From assembly GCA_949297975.1 (NCBI GenBank), contig CASFUX010000057.1, positions 1 through 34,461 on the forward strand: a DNA stretch of 34,461 bases. The letters run 5' to 3'. The notes under the pieces were generated by a model. That model had not been told where the DNA came from. It searched no databases and saw nothing but the letters and a program-made list of their open reading frames with translations. This document shows positions 6,756-16,286 of the stretch, in pieces (the first letter of the stretch is position 1; each line of letters begins with the position of its first letter). The translations under genes and the position numbers were made by a program. Source of the DNA: an uncultured Bacteroidales bacterium (GTDB lineage Bacteria > Bacteroidota > Bacteroidia > Bacteroidales > Paludibacteraceae).

Positions 6756-7739
6756 ATGGTGAAAGTGTCTGTATTAGTACCTATATATAATGTGTCCGTT
6801 TACATAGAGCGGTGTGCGCGCAGCCTGTTCGAGCAGACGCTGGACGACATAGAATATATATTCGTGGACGATGGCACGCCCGATGACAGCGTGGAACGGC
6901 TACAAGCCGTGGTGGCACAGTACCCGGAGCGTGCGGGGCAGGTGAAGATAGTACGCCATGGGCGGAACAGGGGGTTGGCCGTGGCTCGAAAGACTGCTTT
7001 GCTGGCGGCTTCGGGCGACTACGTGTGCTGCGTGGACAGCGACGACTACATAGACCGGGACATGGCGGCTGCCTTGTACGCCAAAGCCGTAGAGGAGGAG
7101 GCGGACATCGTGGTTTCGGATATGCAGTTTGAGTATCCAGGGCAGACGGTGTTGTCAAATTTTGTCGTGTATCAAGACCAAGAGCAGAATTGCAAAAATG
7201 TACTGGATGCAACAAAGAACAGTCCTTTTTTGTGCTCAAAGATGATACGTAGGAAGTTCTGGTTGGACACCCGTGTATTTGCCCCTGAAAGAATCCGTTA
7301 TTGTGAAGATATATATGTCACAACACGACTTTACTTTTTTGCTCATAAGATAGTGAAAGTGAACCAAGCGTTTTATCATTATGAGTGTTCAAACCCGGTT
7401 GCGATAACGTATCAAAGAGGTGAAGAGCACATGAAAGATATTCTTTTGTATTGGAATGATACGGACGAGTTTTTAAGAGAGCATGGCGTTTATGAGCGAT
7501 ATGCGGACATCACGGCTTTCTCGAAGGCCTACATGAAGGCTCGGTTGCTGATAGAGGCGGGCACGTGGCCCATGTTGCGGCGGTATGCGCCTGTCTTTCA
7601 CGACGTGGAAATGCGGGGCATGAAGGATGGACGGCTGCGGCGGGGCGAGCGGGTGATGCTGGTCTTGCTGCACTACCACCTGGTGGGAGCGGCCTACGGC
7701 TTCCTGTGTCTGCTCCGTTTCAAGAACAAGAGTAAGTGA
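6756..7739 (+). CDS. GT2 family glycosyltransferase (copy 1)
   Basis: GT-A fold inverting transferase of 327 residues: VSVLVPIYNVSVYIERC opening, DDGTPDDS, and the metal-binding CVDSDDYID (DXD-like). It is clearly related to the gene at 8995; the first 120 residues are very similar and the acceptor halves diverge. The middle of this gene (about 7140-7500) is much more AT-rich (roughly 38% GC by hand count over 7201-7260) than both ends (about 60% or more), which suggests that the acceptor-binding part was replaced by recombination. It lies 3 bases from each neighbour. Sugar specificity is unknown. Confidence 0.92.
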   Translation: MVKVSVLVPIYNVSVYIERCARSLFEQTLDDIEYIFVDDGTPDDSVERLQAVVAQYPERAGQVKIVRHGRNRGLAVARKTALLAASGDYVCCVDSDDYIDRDMAAALYAKAVEEEADIVVSDMQFEYPGQTVLSNFVVYQDQEQNCKNVLDATKNSPFLCSKMIRRKFWLDTRVFAPERIRYCEDIYVTTRLYFFAHKIVKVNQAFYHYECSNPVAITYQRGEEHMKDILLYWNDTDEFLREHGVYERYADITAFSKAYMKARLLIEAGTWPMLRRYAPVFHDVEMRGMKDGRLRRGERVMLVLLHYHLVGAAYGFLCLLRFKNKSK

Positions 7740-7742
7740 GTT

Positions 7743-9002
7743 ATGCAGTTTCGGCTATCTTCATTCAAGAACCTTGTATGCGCCAATCAGAAGGTGGTGG
7801 AGAATTATTTCTTCATGACCTTCCTGCAAGGGGCTCATATCGTCATCGGGATATTATTGTATCCTTATCTTATCCGCGTGTTGGAGAAAGACGCTTACGG
7901 CACTTATGTGTTCATTTATTCCAACATCCAGTTTTTCGTATCGTTCATCGGCTTCGGCTTCGGTTACCCTGCCTTGAAGAGCATCGCCTTGCACCAGGAG
8001 GATGTGGAGGAGAAGAACCGCACGCTTCATGCCGTTTTTACGGCTAAAGTATGCCTGTTCGCCTTGTCTTCTGTGGTATTGGGTGCGTTGTTGCTTTGCG
8101 TGCCGTTCATGCGGGAACATGCCCTGCTTTATATAACCGTTTATGCCGTAACCTTGCATGAAGTGGTGTTTCCGTCGTGGTACTTTCAAGGCATGCAAAG
8201 GATGAAATTTGTCACCTATTTGCAGCTGGCCATCCGTCTGTCCACGATCCCGCTTATTCTCCTTTTTATCAAATCGCCGGACGATTTGGAATTGTACGCC
8301 ATCATCGTATCCGTGCTGCCTTTGCTGGGAACGGCCTACACGGTATGGTATCTGAAACGCAGGGATGGGTTGACGTATGCTTTGGTGCCATTGGGCAGGC
8401 TCAAGACGCTTTTCCGCGACTCCCTGCCGTTTTTCTGGACTTCGGCTTTCGGCACGGTGAAGCAGGAATTGGTCACGTTGATTATCGGCTCATTCTTCCG
8501 GATGGGCGATGTGGCCTTGTACGACTTGGCCAACAAGCTCATCACCATTCCCCGCCTGATGATAAACAACATCAACGCAGCCCTGTTCCCCGACGTGGTG
8601 CGACATGCGGAGACCGGGCGGGTGAAGCGGCTTATCCGCTACGAAACCTTTATCGGGCTGGCGGTCGTGGTCGTGATAGCGGCTTTGGGCTACTGGGCGG
8701 TGCTGTTGCTGGGCGGGCGCGACATGCTGGGGGCTTATCCGCTGGCCGTGGCGTTGAGCGTGACGGTGTACACGTGGCTGGTGGTAGGCGGGTACATCAA
8801 TTATGTGTTCGTACCGCAGGGGCATTATTATTTTGTGACCAAAAACCAGTTTGTCGCCTTGGTGACTTTTGTGGTGTTTGCACTGGCCGGGGTGTTCCTG
8901 TGGCACAACATATTCATGGTGGTGGCAGCCTATTCCCTTTCCGGCCTGGTGGAGATTGTTTATTGCAAATATCTGATAAAGAAAAACAGACTGTATGCCT
9001 AA
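7743..9002 (+). CDS. Wzx-like O-antigen/polysaccharide flippase
   Basis: Integral membrane protein of 419 residues, with about 12 hydrophobic segments visible, of the MOP/polysaccharide exporter superfamily. It should flip an undecaprenyl-linked glycan unit to the periplasm. Supporting segments are the N-terminal NYFFMTFLQGAHIVIGILLYPYLIRVL, a YGTYVF motif, and the central FFWTSAFGTVKQELVTLIIG helix followed by GDVALYDLANKL, typical of Wzx. The final codons overlap the next start by 8 bases (ATGCCTAA), which implies translational coupling. No Wzy polymerase is seen, so the glycan may be a short oligosaccharide or the polymerase may be elsewhere. Confidence 0.92.
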   Translation: MQFRLSSFKNLVCANQKVVENYFFMTFLQGAHIVIGILLYPYLIRVLEKDAYGTYVFIYSNIQFFVSFIGFGFGYPALKSIALHQEDVEEKNRTLHAVFTAKVCLFALSSVVLGALLLCVPFMREHALLYITVYAVTLHEVVFPSWYFQGMQRMKFVTYLQLAIRLSTIPLILLFIKSPDDLELYAIIVSVLPLLGTAYTVWYLKRRDGLTYALVPLGRLKTLFRDSLPFFWTSAFGTVKQELVTLIIGSFFRMGDVALYDLANKLITIPRLMINNINAALFPDVVRHAETGRVKRLIRYETFIGLAVVVVIAALGYWAVLLLGGRDMLGAYPLAVALSVTVYTWLVVGGYINYVFVPQGHYYFVTKNQFVALVTFVVFALAGVFLWHNIFMVVAAYSLSGLVEIVYCKYLIKKNRLYA

Positions 9003-9975
9003 AGTTTCCATATTGGTTCCGGTGTATAACGTGTCCGCTTACATAGAGCGTTGTGCGCACAGCTTGTTCCGGCAGACGTTGGACGATGTGGAATACATCT
9101 TTGTGGACGACTGCACGCCCGATGACAGCATGGCAAAGTTGGAGGCTGTGTTGGCACAATATCCGGAGCGGTCGGGGCAGGTGAAGATAATAAGGCAAGA
9201 GTATAACCATGGGCCAGGTGTCGCCCGTAATATAGCCCTGCGGGCGGCATCAGGTGAATATGTATGTTGCGTGGACAGCGATGACTATGTGGATGCCGAC
9301 ATGGCGCAGTGCATGTACCGGCGGGCAGTGGACGAACAGGCGGACATCGTGGTGGCAGATTATTGGGATGAATATCCGAAGCAGACTGTGTTGTGCACAG
9401 ACTTGGTATCGCCCAGCATGGAAGAGAACCGGGTGAACGTGCTGACTTGTGGGAAAGAAGTAAGTCCTTCATTGTGGAATAAGATGATACGGAGGAAGTT
9501 TTGGCTAACTGCAAAGGCTTTTGCCCCAGAAGGGCTTAGCTATAGCGAGGACCGCCATGTGGTGACCAGGCTCTATTACCAGGCTCGGAAGATAGTCAAG
9601 GTGGATGCCGCTTTTTACCATTACTCCCACTTCAATGCAGGTGCGATAACACGGGGCAAGGACGCCAGGCATTTTGAAGATGTCATCTTGTTTTGGAAAC
9701 TCATGGATGAATTTCTGGCGGAGCATGGGCTTGCCGAAAAATACAGGGAAAGGATAGAGGCTTCCAAGACGGAACACAAGGTGAAACTGATAGTGGAAGT
9801 GGACTCGTATGCCACGAGGAAGAAATACGCTTTCCTGTTTCGGGAGTTCGAAATGGAGTATATCGGACTGTTCCGGCGTGGCGAGAAGGTCATGCTGTTT
9901 CTGGTTCATTACGGGCTGTTTGCCTGTGCCCAACTCTTTTATGTATTGCTGAAATATAAAAACAGGCACCAATAG
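8995..9975 (+). CDS. GT2 family glycosyltransferase (copy 2)
   Basis: GT-A fold transferase of 326 residues paralogous to the gene at 6756: VSILVPVYNVSAYIERC, DDCTPDDS and CVDSDDYVD are all in place. The C-terminal portion is different and is followed by a basic, hydrophobic tail (VMLFLVHYGLFACAQLFYVLLKYKNRHQ) that could associate with the membrane. The ATG at 8995 overlaps the flippase stop by 8 bases. The duplicated catalytic domain with a divergent acceptor domain suggests two similar donors and different acceptors in one glycan (inference). Confidence 0.92.
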   Translation: MPKVSILVPVYNVSAYIERCAHSLFRQTLDDVEYIFVDDCTPDDSMAKLEAVLAQYPERSGQVKIIRQEYNHGPGVARNIALRAASGEYVCCVDSDDYVDADMAQCMYRRAVDEQADIVVADYWDEYPKQTVLCTDLVSPSMEENRVNVLTCGKEVSPSLWNKMIRRKFWLTAKAFAPEGLSYSEDRHVVTRLYYQARKIVKVDAAFYHYSHFNAGAITRGKDARHFEDVILFWKLMDEFLAEHGLAEKYRERIEASKTEHKVKLIVEVDSYATRKKYAFLFREFEMEYIGLFRRGEKVMLFLVHYGLFACAQLFYVLLKYKNRHQ

Positions 9976-9980
9976 GGGAT

Positions 9981-10892
9981 ATGATATCGGTTATCGTTTG
10001 CTATCATAATGCTGACTATCTGGCTGAGCTGGAAAGGAATGTGGCCCGGACGATAGGCTGCCCATACGAATGGATAGCTGTTGACAATACGGAAAATCAG
10101 CATTCCATATTTTCTGCCTATAACGAGGGAATGCGCAGAAGCCGACAGCCCTATTTGTGCTTCGTGCATGAGGATGTGCGCTTCGTCACGCAGGATTGGG
10201 GGCGTAAAATAGTGTCGCACCTTCAGGACCCGAAGGTGGGACTTGTTGGCATTGCAGGCGGGGGTGTCATGCCCAAAATCCCGTCCACGTGGGCATTGGC
10301 CGGGCAAAGTTATAACTTGATGCAGGCCAGGCGAGGGAGTGGGGGGCATCACATGGAACTGGCCAAATGCCCGGTCGATTATACCGGCAACAGGCGGCAA
10401 GTCGTCATCGTGGATGGGGTGTTTCTGTCCATGCGGCGCAAGTTGTCGGCCAAGTTGTCATTTGATGAAAACTTTACCGGGTTTCATGGCTATGATTACG
10501 ACCTTTCGGCTCAATCGATAGTAGCCGGGTATAAGAACTATGTGGTTTACGATGTGTTATTGGAGCATTTTTCCGCCGGTAATCAAAATGCAGCTTATTA
10601 CAGGCAGTTGCTTCAAGTATATGCAAAGTGGGAGCCTTTCTTGCCTCTGCTTGCCGACACGGTGGATTATAAAGAAATCGATGAGGTGCATAACGTCCAT
10701 GTGATGATGCGTTGCATGGTCGCACAACATTTCGGGAAAGAAGACATCATCCGCCAGGTGACCACTTTCAAGAACAGGATAGGGTTGAGGTGGTCAGACA
10801 AGTATGTTTCGTTGCAAATCTTATATTATAGAATCATCGTTACTTGCAGCAACTTGAAATGGTGGCTGCAAGCCAAAAAATCCGCACAGTAA
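9981..10892 (+). CDS. StrF-like glycosyltransferase
   Basis: 303-residue GT-A-like transferase. The N-terminus ISVIVCYHNADYLAELERNV, the block SIFSAYNEGMRRSRQPYLCFVHEDVRF and the VDGVFLSMRR / FHGYDYDLSAQ segments match the group named after streptomycin-cluster StrF, in which HED takes the place of the usual DXD. It follows the preceding GT2 gene by five bases and ends the cassette. The C-terminal 90 residues have no recognisable domain. The substrate is not predictable. Confidence 0.82.
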   Translation: MISVIVCYHNADYLAELERNVARTIGCPYEWIAVDNTENQHSIFSAYNEGMRRSRQPYLCFVHEDVRFVTQDWGRKIVSHLQDPKVGLVGIAGGGVMPKIPSTWALAGQSYNLMQARRGSGGHHMELAKCPVDYTGNRRQVVIVDGVFLSMRRKLSAKLSFDENFTGFHGYDYDLSAQSIVAGYKNYVVYDVLLEHFSAGNQNAAYYRQLLQVYAKWEPFLPLLADTVDYKEIDEVHNVHVMMRCMVAQHFGKEDIIRQVTTFKNRIGLRWSDKYVSLQILYYRIIVTCSNLKWWLQAKKSAQ

Positions 10893-10947
10893 AGCCGTCA
10901 TAGAGAAACCTCTCGTCACACCCAAGCCAACCTCGCCACCCGCCTCT

Positions 10948-11110
10948 TTTCCCCTTTTTTCCGTATGACTTTTCCCTTTTCCCTGCATGACTTTTCCAAG
11001 TTGTGAGCAGAAGTTTTACTGCCCACAGTTATGGGTTATGCAACCCACAGTTGCGGGTTATAAAAGTTCTGCGCACAAAACGGAAAAACATCTGCTCACA
11101 TTTGGGAAAA
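10948..11110. repeat. 22-nt modular repeat element, locus II
   Basis: Occupies the 331-base gap between the glycan cassette and the TetR gene. Three inverted arm units of 22 nt (10948-10969, 10970-10991, 10992-11013, each starting TTTTCC or TTTCCC) are followed by the 8-nt junction TTTTACTG (11014-11021), two palindromic central units (11022-11043, 11044-11065) and two arm units (11066-11087, 11089-11110) ending GGAAAA. There is one extra A at 11088. The order is the same as at the loci near 4.4 and 22.3 kb. Confidence 0.85.
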
Positions 11111-11180
11111 CATCCCTGTATCCCCGTTAAACTTCCCTAAAACACTTCTTGCCAGGCATCACCATTCCCGCTTCTTTCCG

Positions 11181-11188
11181 TACCTTTG
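11181..11188 (+). promoter_or_regulatory. Candidate -7 element of the TetR gene
   Basis: TACCTTTG lies 35 bases before the ATG at 11224. A clear -33 element is missing. Confidence 0.45.
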
Positions 11189-11223
11189 ACGGCAATGTCA
11201 AACAATAGCGTTAGTTGCTTATT

Positions 11224-11835
11224 ATGATTGATAATCAAGAAACAGAGCGCAGAATAATCCATGCAGCCAAGCAAGTTTTCATAGAAAAGGGCTTGGACGG
11301 GGCGAAGATGTCCGACATCGCCGAGCGGGCGGGCATCAGTCGCACGGCGTTGAACTACTACTATCGCACGAAGGAAAACCTGTTTTATGCCATCATAGAA
11401 CAGGTTTTCGATTTGTTGCTGCCCAAGGTGGAGATCCTTTCCGCGCTCAAGGGCGACACCGCCGCGAAGGTGGATGCCGTGGTGGAACTGTACGATGCGG
11501 TGCTGCGACAGAACGAGCACATGCCCCGCTTCGTGTTCGTGGAGATACAGCGCAACCCGAAGCTGATGTACGACTTCATCGAGCAGAGCGACAAGGCCCA
11601 GGCGTACCTCAAGGCATTGAGCTACCTGCTCAGTACTGGCTTCCCCCGCCGGGAGGATGCCGGGCAGTTCCCCAAGACCCATTTGATAACCGTGTTTTTC
11701 GGACTCCAGTTCGTGCCCTACTTGCTCGAACCGTTGCTTGCCATGTATCGCGGCACCGAGCGGATGGAGCGGGAAACGTTCATGGACGAACACAAAGCCA
11801 TCGTGAAGAAATTATTGAAAGCCTATTTTGAATGA
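11224..11835 (+). CDS. TetR/AcrR family transcriptional regulator
   Basis: 203-residue regulator. The N-terminal helix-turn-helix is complete: IIHAAKQVFIEKGLDGAKMSDIAERAGISRTALNYYYRTKENLFYAII. The C-terminal ligand domain is all-helical and not assignable. The ATG at 11224 is preferred to an upstream TTG at 11215, since only three residues are gained. It lies upstream of the giant dehydratase activase on the same strand, with a 138-base gap holding a long inverted repeat, so it may regulate itself and that gene; the ligand is unknown. Confidence 0.92.
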   Translation: MIDNQETERRIIHAAKQVFIEKGLDGAKMSDIAERAGISRTALNYYYRTKENLFYAIIEQVFDLLLPKVEILSALKGDTAAKVDAVVELYDAVLRQNEHMPRFVFVEIQRNPKLMYDFIEQSDKAQAYLKALSYLLSTGFPRREDAGQFPKTHLITVFFGLQFVPYLLEPLLAMYRGTERMERETFMDEHKAIVKKLLKAYFE

Positions 11836-11836
11836 A

Positions 11837-11926
11837 GTTACAAGCTACGAGCTACAAGCTACAAGTGCGAATGCTCCGAGGCTTCCGCTTAATGCCGCAT
11901 GGCACTTGTAGCTCGTAGCTTGTAAC
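11837..11926. repeat. GCTACAAG-type inverted repeat
   Basis: A perfect 22-bp inverted repeat (11837-11858 with 11905-11926, containing CTTGTAGCTCGTAGCTTG) with a 46-base spacer starts one base after the TetR stop codon. It is followed by three direct copies of CGTCAACT-like sequence up to the next ATG. Related sequence lies before the endonuclease gene (22125-22163) and at the end of the ribokinase gene (29133-29166). It could act as a terminator or attenuator between the two genes. Confidence 0.75.
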
Positions 11927-11973
11927 TTGTAGCTAACTTGTTTACTCGTCAACTTGTCAACTCGTCAACTAAT

Positions 11974-14900
11974 ATGATACATATCGGATTGGATGCCGGT
12001 TCGACCACAGTGAAGGTCGTGGCGGTGAATGAGAAAGGAAACGTAGTTTATAAGGAATACCGCCGCCACTTTGCCGATATCAGCGGCACGGCGGTGTCCA
12101 TGCTGGAGCATGTGCGGACGAAGCTGGGCGATGCCCCTGCGCACTTGTCGGTAACCGGCTCGGCGGGCATGGGCATTGCGGAGCGTACCGGTATCCCGTT
12201 CGTGCAGGAGGTAGTGGCCGCCTGCGAGTTGGTGTTGAAGAATTTCCCGGAGATAAAGACCCTGGTGGATATCGGTGGTGAGGATGCCAAGATGATATTC
12301 TTCCGCGAGGGCAAGTCGCCCGACATCCGCATGAACGGCAACTGCGCCGGGGGCACGGGGTCGTTCATCGACCAGATGGCCACCATCCTCAACGTGGAAG
12401 TGGGTGAGCTGGGCGACCTGGCCACCCGGGCGAAGACCGTGTACCCCATCGCCTCGCGCTGCGGGGTGTTCTCCAAGACGGACGTGCAGAACTTGCTGGC
12501 GCGCAACGTGAGCCGTGAGGACATCGCCGCCTCCATCTTCCATGCGGTGAGTATGCAGGTCATCACGTCGCTGGCGCGGGGATGCGACATTCAGCCCCAG
12601 GTGTTCCTGTGCGGCGGGCCGTTCACGTTCATACCGGCCTTGCGCGAGGCGTTCGTGAAGCAGTCGGGTCTGCGGGAGGAGGATTTTTACGTGTCGGAAT
12701 ACGCGGAGGTCATCCCCGCCTGGGGGGCGGCCATCCATGCCAGCGAGCAGGTGGAGACCCTGCCGTTGTCGGGCTATATCGACCGCATCCGGCAGGCGGG
12801 CAAGAAGCTGTATGTGTATGCCAGCAACCGCCTGAAGCCCTTGTTCCGCGACCAGGCGGAGCGGGCGGAATGGGAGGAGGAGAAACACCGTTACCGCCTG
12901 CCGCACGTGGACATCGCCCAACTGGAGGGCGAGGGCTGCTACGTGGGCATCGACAGCGGCTCCACCACCACCAAAATCATCGTCACCGATGCCGAGGGGC
13001 GCGTGTTCTTCCATTTCTATGATAAGAACAAGGGCAATTCGCTGGAGACGGCCACCGCCGGGCTGGCGCAGCTGTACGACCAGGTGCGACAGGCGGGCAA
13101 GTCGCTGCGGGTGCTGGGCAGTTGCGTGACGGGCTATGGCGAGGATTTGCTGAAGAAAGCCTTTTCGCTCGATGCGGGCATGGTGGAGACCATCGCGCAC
13201 TACACGGCGGCCTACCACTTCAACCCGCAGGTGAGCTTCATCCTCGACATCGGCGGGCAGGACATGAAAGCCACCTTCATCGAGGGCGGCACCATTAAAC
13301 GGCTGGAGATAAACGAGGCCTGTTCGTCGGGCTGCGGTTCGTTCATCGAGACGTTCGCCCGCTCGCTCAACCACACGCCGCAAGAGTTTTCGGAGATAGC
13401 TTTCCAGTCGCAACGGCCTTGCGACCTCGGCACGCGCTGCACCGTGTTCATGAACTCCAAGGTAAAGCAGTCGTTGCGCGAGGGGGCTGCCGTGGCCGAT
13501 ATATCCGCCGGGCTGGGCTACTCCGTCATCAAGAACTGCCTGAACAAGGTGCTCAAGCTGCGCGACACCGCCGAGTTGGGCGACCACATCATGGTGCAGG
13601 GCGGCACGTTCCGCAACCTGGCCGTCATCCGCGCCTTGGAGCATGAGCTGGGCAAGCGCGTCATGGTGACCGACTACCCCGAACTGATGGGGGCATACGG
13701 GGCGGCCCTCTTTGCCCGCGAGCAGGCGGCCAAGGGACAGACCCGCGCGGTGGAACTTGCCGACATGGTGCGTCCGCAGGCGTACACTTCCAAGATGACC
13801 GTGTGCCGGGGATGCGAGAACCAATGCACGGTGACGCAGTTCCGCTTCGGCAACGGCAACCGTTACTATTCGGGCAACAAGTGCGAAAAGGTGTTCACCA
13901 ACGCAGGCGGCGAGGTGGCGAAGGGCGTGAACCTGTACGAGGAGAAATACCGTCTGCTCTTCGACCGCCCCGTGCGCACCGGCGGCTTGTGCGTGGGCAT
14001 CCCCAGGGCGTTGGGCATCTACGAGGATTACCCCTTCTGGCACGCCTTGCTCACGGAGTGCGGCGTGGAGGTGGTACTGAGCGACCCCTCCACCATGCGC
14101 CTGTACGAACGGGGCATCGGCACGGTGATGGCGGACAACATCTGCTTCCCAGCCAAGCTGGCCAACGGGCATATATTCAACCTGATAGATAAAGGGGTGG
14201 ACCGCATCTTCATGCCCTTCGTGGTGCACGAGCGCAAGGAGGACAGCCGCACGCCCAACAGCTACAACTGCCCCATCGTCACGGGCTATTCGGAGGTGAT
14301 ACGCAGTGCCATCGACCCGGCGGGGCGGCATGGCGTGCCGCTGGACGCGCCCACCTTCTCCTTTAAAGACATAAGATTGATGAAGAAGGCTTGTGCGGCC
14401 TACCTGCGTTCCATCCTGCCCGATGTGGACGGGGGGACGATAGACCGGGCGTTCGCGCGGGGACTGGAGGCGCAGCAGGCCTACACCCGCACCATGACCA
14501 GGCGTTGCAAGGCCGTGCTGGAGCAGGCTTGCCTGCATGGCCGCCTGGTGGTGATGCTCACGGGGAGGCCCTACCACAGCGACCCGCTCATCCAGCACAA
14601 GATAGCCGACATGGTGGCGGGCTTCGGTGCCGACGTGATAACCGAGGACGTGGTGCGCGATGCCGAACCCGACACCGGGCAGGTGCAGAGCATCATGCAA
14701 TGGGCCTACACCAACCGCATCCTCAAGGCGGCCCAGTGGGCGGCACGCGCCCCGCAGTGGGTGCATTACGTGGAGATGACCTCCTTCGGGTGCGGGCCGG
14801 ATGCCTTCATCATCGACGAGGTGGCCGACATCATGCGGCGTAACGGGCGCAACGCCACCTTCCTCAAGATAGACGACATTAATAATATAGGCTCCACCCG

Positions 14901-16242
14901 CTTGCGCATCCGTTCGCTCATCGAGAGCCTGAGGTTCCGGCGGGAGGATGCGTGCGCGAAAAGCACGAGGCCCGTGAACACGAAACCTTTCGTGGACGGT
15001 GACCGTCGCCGTACCATCCTCATGCCGTGGTTTGCCGACTTCTATTCGCCCTTCCTCCCGGCGGCGTTCGGGTTGATGGGTTACAAGGCCGAGAACCTGC
15101 CCCCCAGCGACATGCGTTCGGCCGAGTACGGGTTGAAATACTCCAACAACGAGATATGCTACCCCGCCACGCTGGTGGTGGGCGACTTCATGAAGGCGTT
15201 GGACAGCGGCAAGTACCATCGCGACGAGTTGGCTCTAGGGCTGACGCAGACGGGCGGGCAGTGCCGTGCTACCAACTACGTCACGCTGCTGAAGAAGGCC
15301 CTGATAGCCGCCGGGTACGAGGACGTGCCCGTCATCACCGTCTCCACGGCGGCGGGCACCATCAACGAGCAGCCGGGTTTTAAGGTACAATGGTCGAAGG
15401 TCATCCGCCCCGTCATCGCCTGCATGGCCTATGCCGACTGCCTGTCGCAGATGTACTACGCCACCGCCCCCCGCGAGCGGGAAGCGGGGCAGGCCGCCCG
15501 CCTGAAGGACAAGTACATCCGCCTGGGCGTGGAGGCCATGGAGCGGGCGGACGTGAAGGCCTTCTACCGCCTGGCCGCGCAGGCCGCCGACGAGTTTGCC
15601 CGTGCCAACAACCGCCGCGTGGTGCCCCGCATCGGCATCGTGGGCGAGATATACGTGAAGTACAACAACTTCGGCCACGGCAACGTGGTCAACTGGTTGG
15701 TGGCGCAGGGCGTGGAGCCGGTGGTGCCCGCGCTGAGCGACTTCTTCACCACCTTCTTCGCCAGCCGCCGCGCCAAGCAGCAGGGGCTGGTGGACACGTA
15801 CCCCGCCTGGACGCGCCCCTTGGTTGACACCGTGGAGCGCATCGTCTTCGGCATGATACACCGCATGGAGGATGCCGCCTCGGCCTTCCCGTACCTCAAC
15901 CGGGTGGAAAGCCCGCACGTGGCGGCGGCGCACGCGGCGGACATCATCAACCTCAATGCCCAGTTTGGCGAAGGTTGGCGCATAGCAGGCGAGTTTGCCC
16001 ACTTCGCTCGCATGGGGGTGAACAACGTGGTGAGCCTGCAACCCTTCGGCTGCATTGCCAACCAGGTCATCTCCAAGGGCATCGAGAAGCGGGCACGGGA
16101 GGTGTACCCCTCGCTCAACCTGCTCTTCCTGGACTTCGACAGCAACCTGGCCGAGGCCAACGTGTTCAACCGCCTGCACTTCATGATACGCAATGCCCAG
16201 GAGGAAATCAAGCAACGCGAAGCCGCCATGCGGACGGCGTGA
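11974..16242 (+). CDS. Giant 2-hydroxyacyl-CoA dehydratase activase fusion
   Basis: Protein of 1422 residues related to the ATP-dependent activators of 2-hydroxyacyl-CoA dehydratases (HgdC, BadF/BadG/BcrA/BcrD ATPases). Two ASKHA ATPase domains are in tandem: residues 1-255 (IGLDAGSTTVK, NGNCAGGTGSFID with the cluster Cys near 124) and about 322-585 (VGIDSGSTTTK, EACSSGCGSFIE with Cys near 448 and 452). CRGCENQC near 610 could bind another Fe-S cluster. A DUF2229-like region follows (VGIPRALGIYEDYPFW, about 673), then an HgdB-like C-terminal part from about 1015 (MPWFADFYSPFLPAAFG). Such single-chain forms are widespread in anaerobes, but the substrate is not established. The ATG at 11974 is chosen because the ASKHA domain begins there. 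No separate dehydratase subunit lies nearby, and the chain may carry both roles. Confidence 0.93.
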   Translation: MIHIGLDAGSTTVKVVAVNEKGNVVYKEYRRHFADISGTAVSMLEHVRTKLGDAPAHLSVTGSAGMGIAERTGIPFVQEVVAACELVLKNFPEIKTLVDIGGEDAKMIFFREGKSPDIRMNGNCAGGTGSFIDQMATILNVEVGELGDLATRAKTVYPIASRCGVFSKTDVQNLLARNVSREDIAASIFHAVSMQVITSLARGCDIQPQVFLCGGPFTFIPALREAFVKQSGLREEDFYVSEYAEVIPAWGAAIHASEQVETLPLSGYIDRIRQAGKKLYVYASNRLKPLFRDQAERAEWEEEKHRYRLPHVDIAQLEGEGCYVGIDSGSTTTKIIVTDAEGRVFFHFYDKNKGNSLETATAGLAQLYDQVRQAGKSLRVLGSCVTGYGEDLLKKAFSLDAGMVETIAHYTAAYHFNPQVSFILDIGGQDMKATFIEGGTIKRLEINEACSSGCGSFIETFARSLNHTPQEFSEIAFQSQRPCDLGTRCTVFMNSKVKQSLREGAAVADISAGLGYSVIKNCLNKVLKLRDTAELGDHIMVQGGTFRNLAVIRALEHELGKRVMVTDYPELMGAYGAALFAREQAAKGQTRAVELADMVRPQAYTSKMTVCRGCENQCTVTQFRFGNGNRYYSGNKCEKVFTNAGGEVAKGVNLYEEKYRLLFDRPVRTGGLCVGIPRALGIYEDYPFWHALLTECGVEVVLSDPSTMRLYERGIGTVMADNICFPAKLANGHIFNLIDKGVDRIFMPFVVHERKEDSRTPNSYNCPIVTGYSEVIRSAIDPAGRHGVPLDAPTFSFKDIRLMKKACAAYLRSILPDVDGGTIDRAFARGLEAQQAYTRTMTRRCKAVLEQACLHGRLVVMLTGRPYHSDPLIQHKIADMVAGFGADVITEDVVRDAEPDTGQVQSIMQWAYTNRILKAAQWAARAPQWVHYVEMTSFGCGPDAFIIDEVADIMRRNGRNATFLKIDDINNIGSTRLRIRSLIESLRFRREDACAKSTRPVNTKPFVDGDRRRTILMPWFADFYSPFLPAAFGLMGYKAENLPPSDMRSAEYGLKYSNNEICYPATLVVGDFMKALDSGKYHRDELALGLTQTGGQCRATNYVTLLKKALIAAGYEDVPVITVSTAAGTINEQPGFKVQWSKVIRPVIACMAYADCLSQMYYATAPREREAGQAARLKDKYIRLGVEAMERADVKAFYRLAAQAADEFARANNRRVVPRIGIVGEIYVKYNNFGHGNVVNWLVAQGVEPVVPALSDFFTTFFASRRAKQQGLVDTYPAWTRPLVDTVERIVFGMIHRMEDAASAFPYLNRVESPHVAAAHAADIINLNAQFGEGWRIAGEFAHFARMGVNNVVSLQPFGCIANQVISKGIEKRAREVYPSLNLLFLDFDSNLAEANVFNRLHFMIRNAQEEIKQREAAMRTA

Positions 16243-16251
16243 GACCCCCAA

Positions 16252-16265
16252 CCCCCTAAAGGGGG
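16252..16265 (+). terminator. Short GC hairpin after the dehydratase activase
   Basis: CCCCC (16252-16256) and GGGGG (16261-16265) form a hairpin nine bases past the stop. No T run follows, so it is a weak terminator. Similar CCCCCTAAAGGGGG motifs are, from memory, frequent between Bacteroidetes genes. Confidence 0.35.
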
Positions 16266-16286
16266 CTATTGCATGTCCGCATGGCA

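Noticed and set aside
11965..15219. A frame of more than 1000 codons on the minus strand opposite the dehydratase activase
   Set aside because: Shadow of a well-supported gene; the H/R/G-rich composition is typical of reversed GC-rich coding DNA.
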